Source: Amyelois transitella (Eukaryota > Arthropoda > Insecta > Lepidoptera > Pyralidae). Taken from it: a stretch of DNA of 64,000 bases. Under the pieces are notes generated by a model. It was not told the DNA's origin and ran no database searches. It was given only the letters and a program-made list of their open reading frames with translations. The translations under genes and the position numbers were made by a program. Within the stretch, counting starts at the first letter, position 1. Each line of letters opens with the position of its first letter. The DNA lies in assembly GCF_032362555.1 (NCBI RefSeq), contig NC_083506.1, forward strand, positions 12,385,501-12,449,500, read 5' to 3'. Positions 63,961-64,000 of the stretch are shown piece by piece.

Positions 63961-64000
63961 ATGGCGTCTCATGGCGTCCCATGGCGTCCGTTGGCGTCTC
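63961..64000 (+). repeat. Decamer tandem repeat running off the window
   Basis: Four units of roughly ATGGCGTCYC at the very end of the window; the array may continue beyond it. Confidence 0.6.

Overview
The window is a piece of a lepidopteran (moth or butterfly) nuclear genome. The genes are split by GT-AG introns. The closest family matches recognised by eye are insect SLC30 zinc transporters, family 1 glycosidases and the l(2)efl/Hsp20 family. The non-coding DNA is filled with typical lepidopteran repeats: tRNA-headed SINEs, Helitron-like elements, short RTE/Jockey-like LINE tails with (ATGT)n ends, and a very abundant ~260 bp SINE-like repeat called SINE-A here. No species can be named from the sequence alone.

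Layout. 3.5-14.2 kb: a complete ten-exon zinc transporter gene (+), whose joined exons give an uninterrupted 426-residue protein. 17.5-27.1 kb: a complete ten-exon secreted family 1 beta-glucosidase gene (-), 504 residues, with a separate signal-peptide exon and a recognisable promoter. 29.7-32.6 kb: two divergently placed intronless small heat-shock protein genes. The first has a strong heat-shock promoter and the second has none that I can see. 34.2-40.3 kb: a young, whole-looking BEL/Pao LTR retrotransposon with apparently identical LTRs and a 5 bp target duplication. 42.6-55.8 kb: three small intronless genes for secreted proteins that carry a divergent alpha-crystallin (Hsp20) domain behind a signal peptide. 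All three have the same TATA plus TCAGT core promoter. The rest (0-3.4, 14.7-17.4, 44-52, 56-64 kb) is repeat-rich intergenic DNA.

Repeat vocabulary used below. SINE-A: ~260 bp, one end a GTGCCG...CGGCAC hairpin, the other end (ATGT)n; dozens of copies. LINE-B: truncated 3' ends of a non-LTR retrotransposon encoding the end of a reverse-transcriptase ORF, with a tail resembling that of SINE-A. SINE-T: tRNA-headed SINE. SINE-C: element beginning (AATAG)n. Rep-E: ~300 bp repeat of unknown class. Rep-F, Rep-G, Rep-H: short 'tcgcgggcg...ctagt'-type elements. Hel: Helitron-like non-autonomous elements.

The five Hsp20-type genes form the most interesting set: two cytosolic chaperones next to three secreted relatives. 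Orphan heat-shock elements and a duplicated non-coding block between them suggest local duplication and loss. The zinc transporter and the glucosidase are unrelated neighbours whose introns have been enlarged, and in places rewired at splice sites, by SINE-A, SINE-C and LINE-B insertions.
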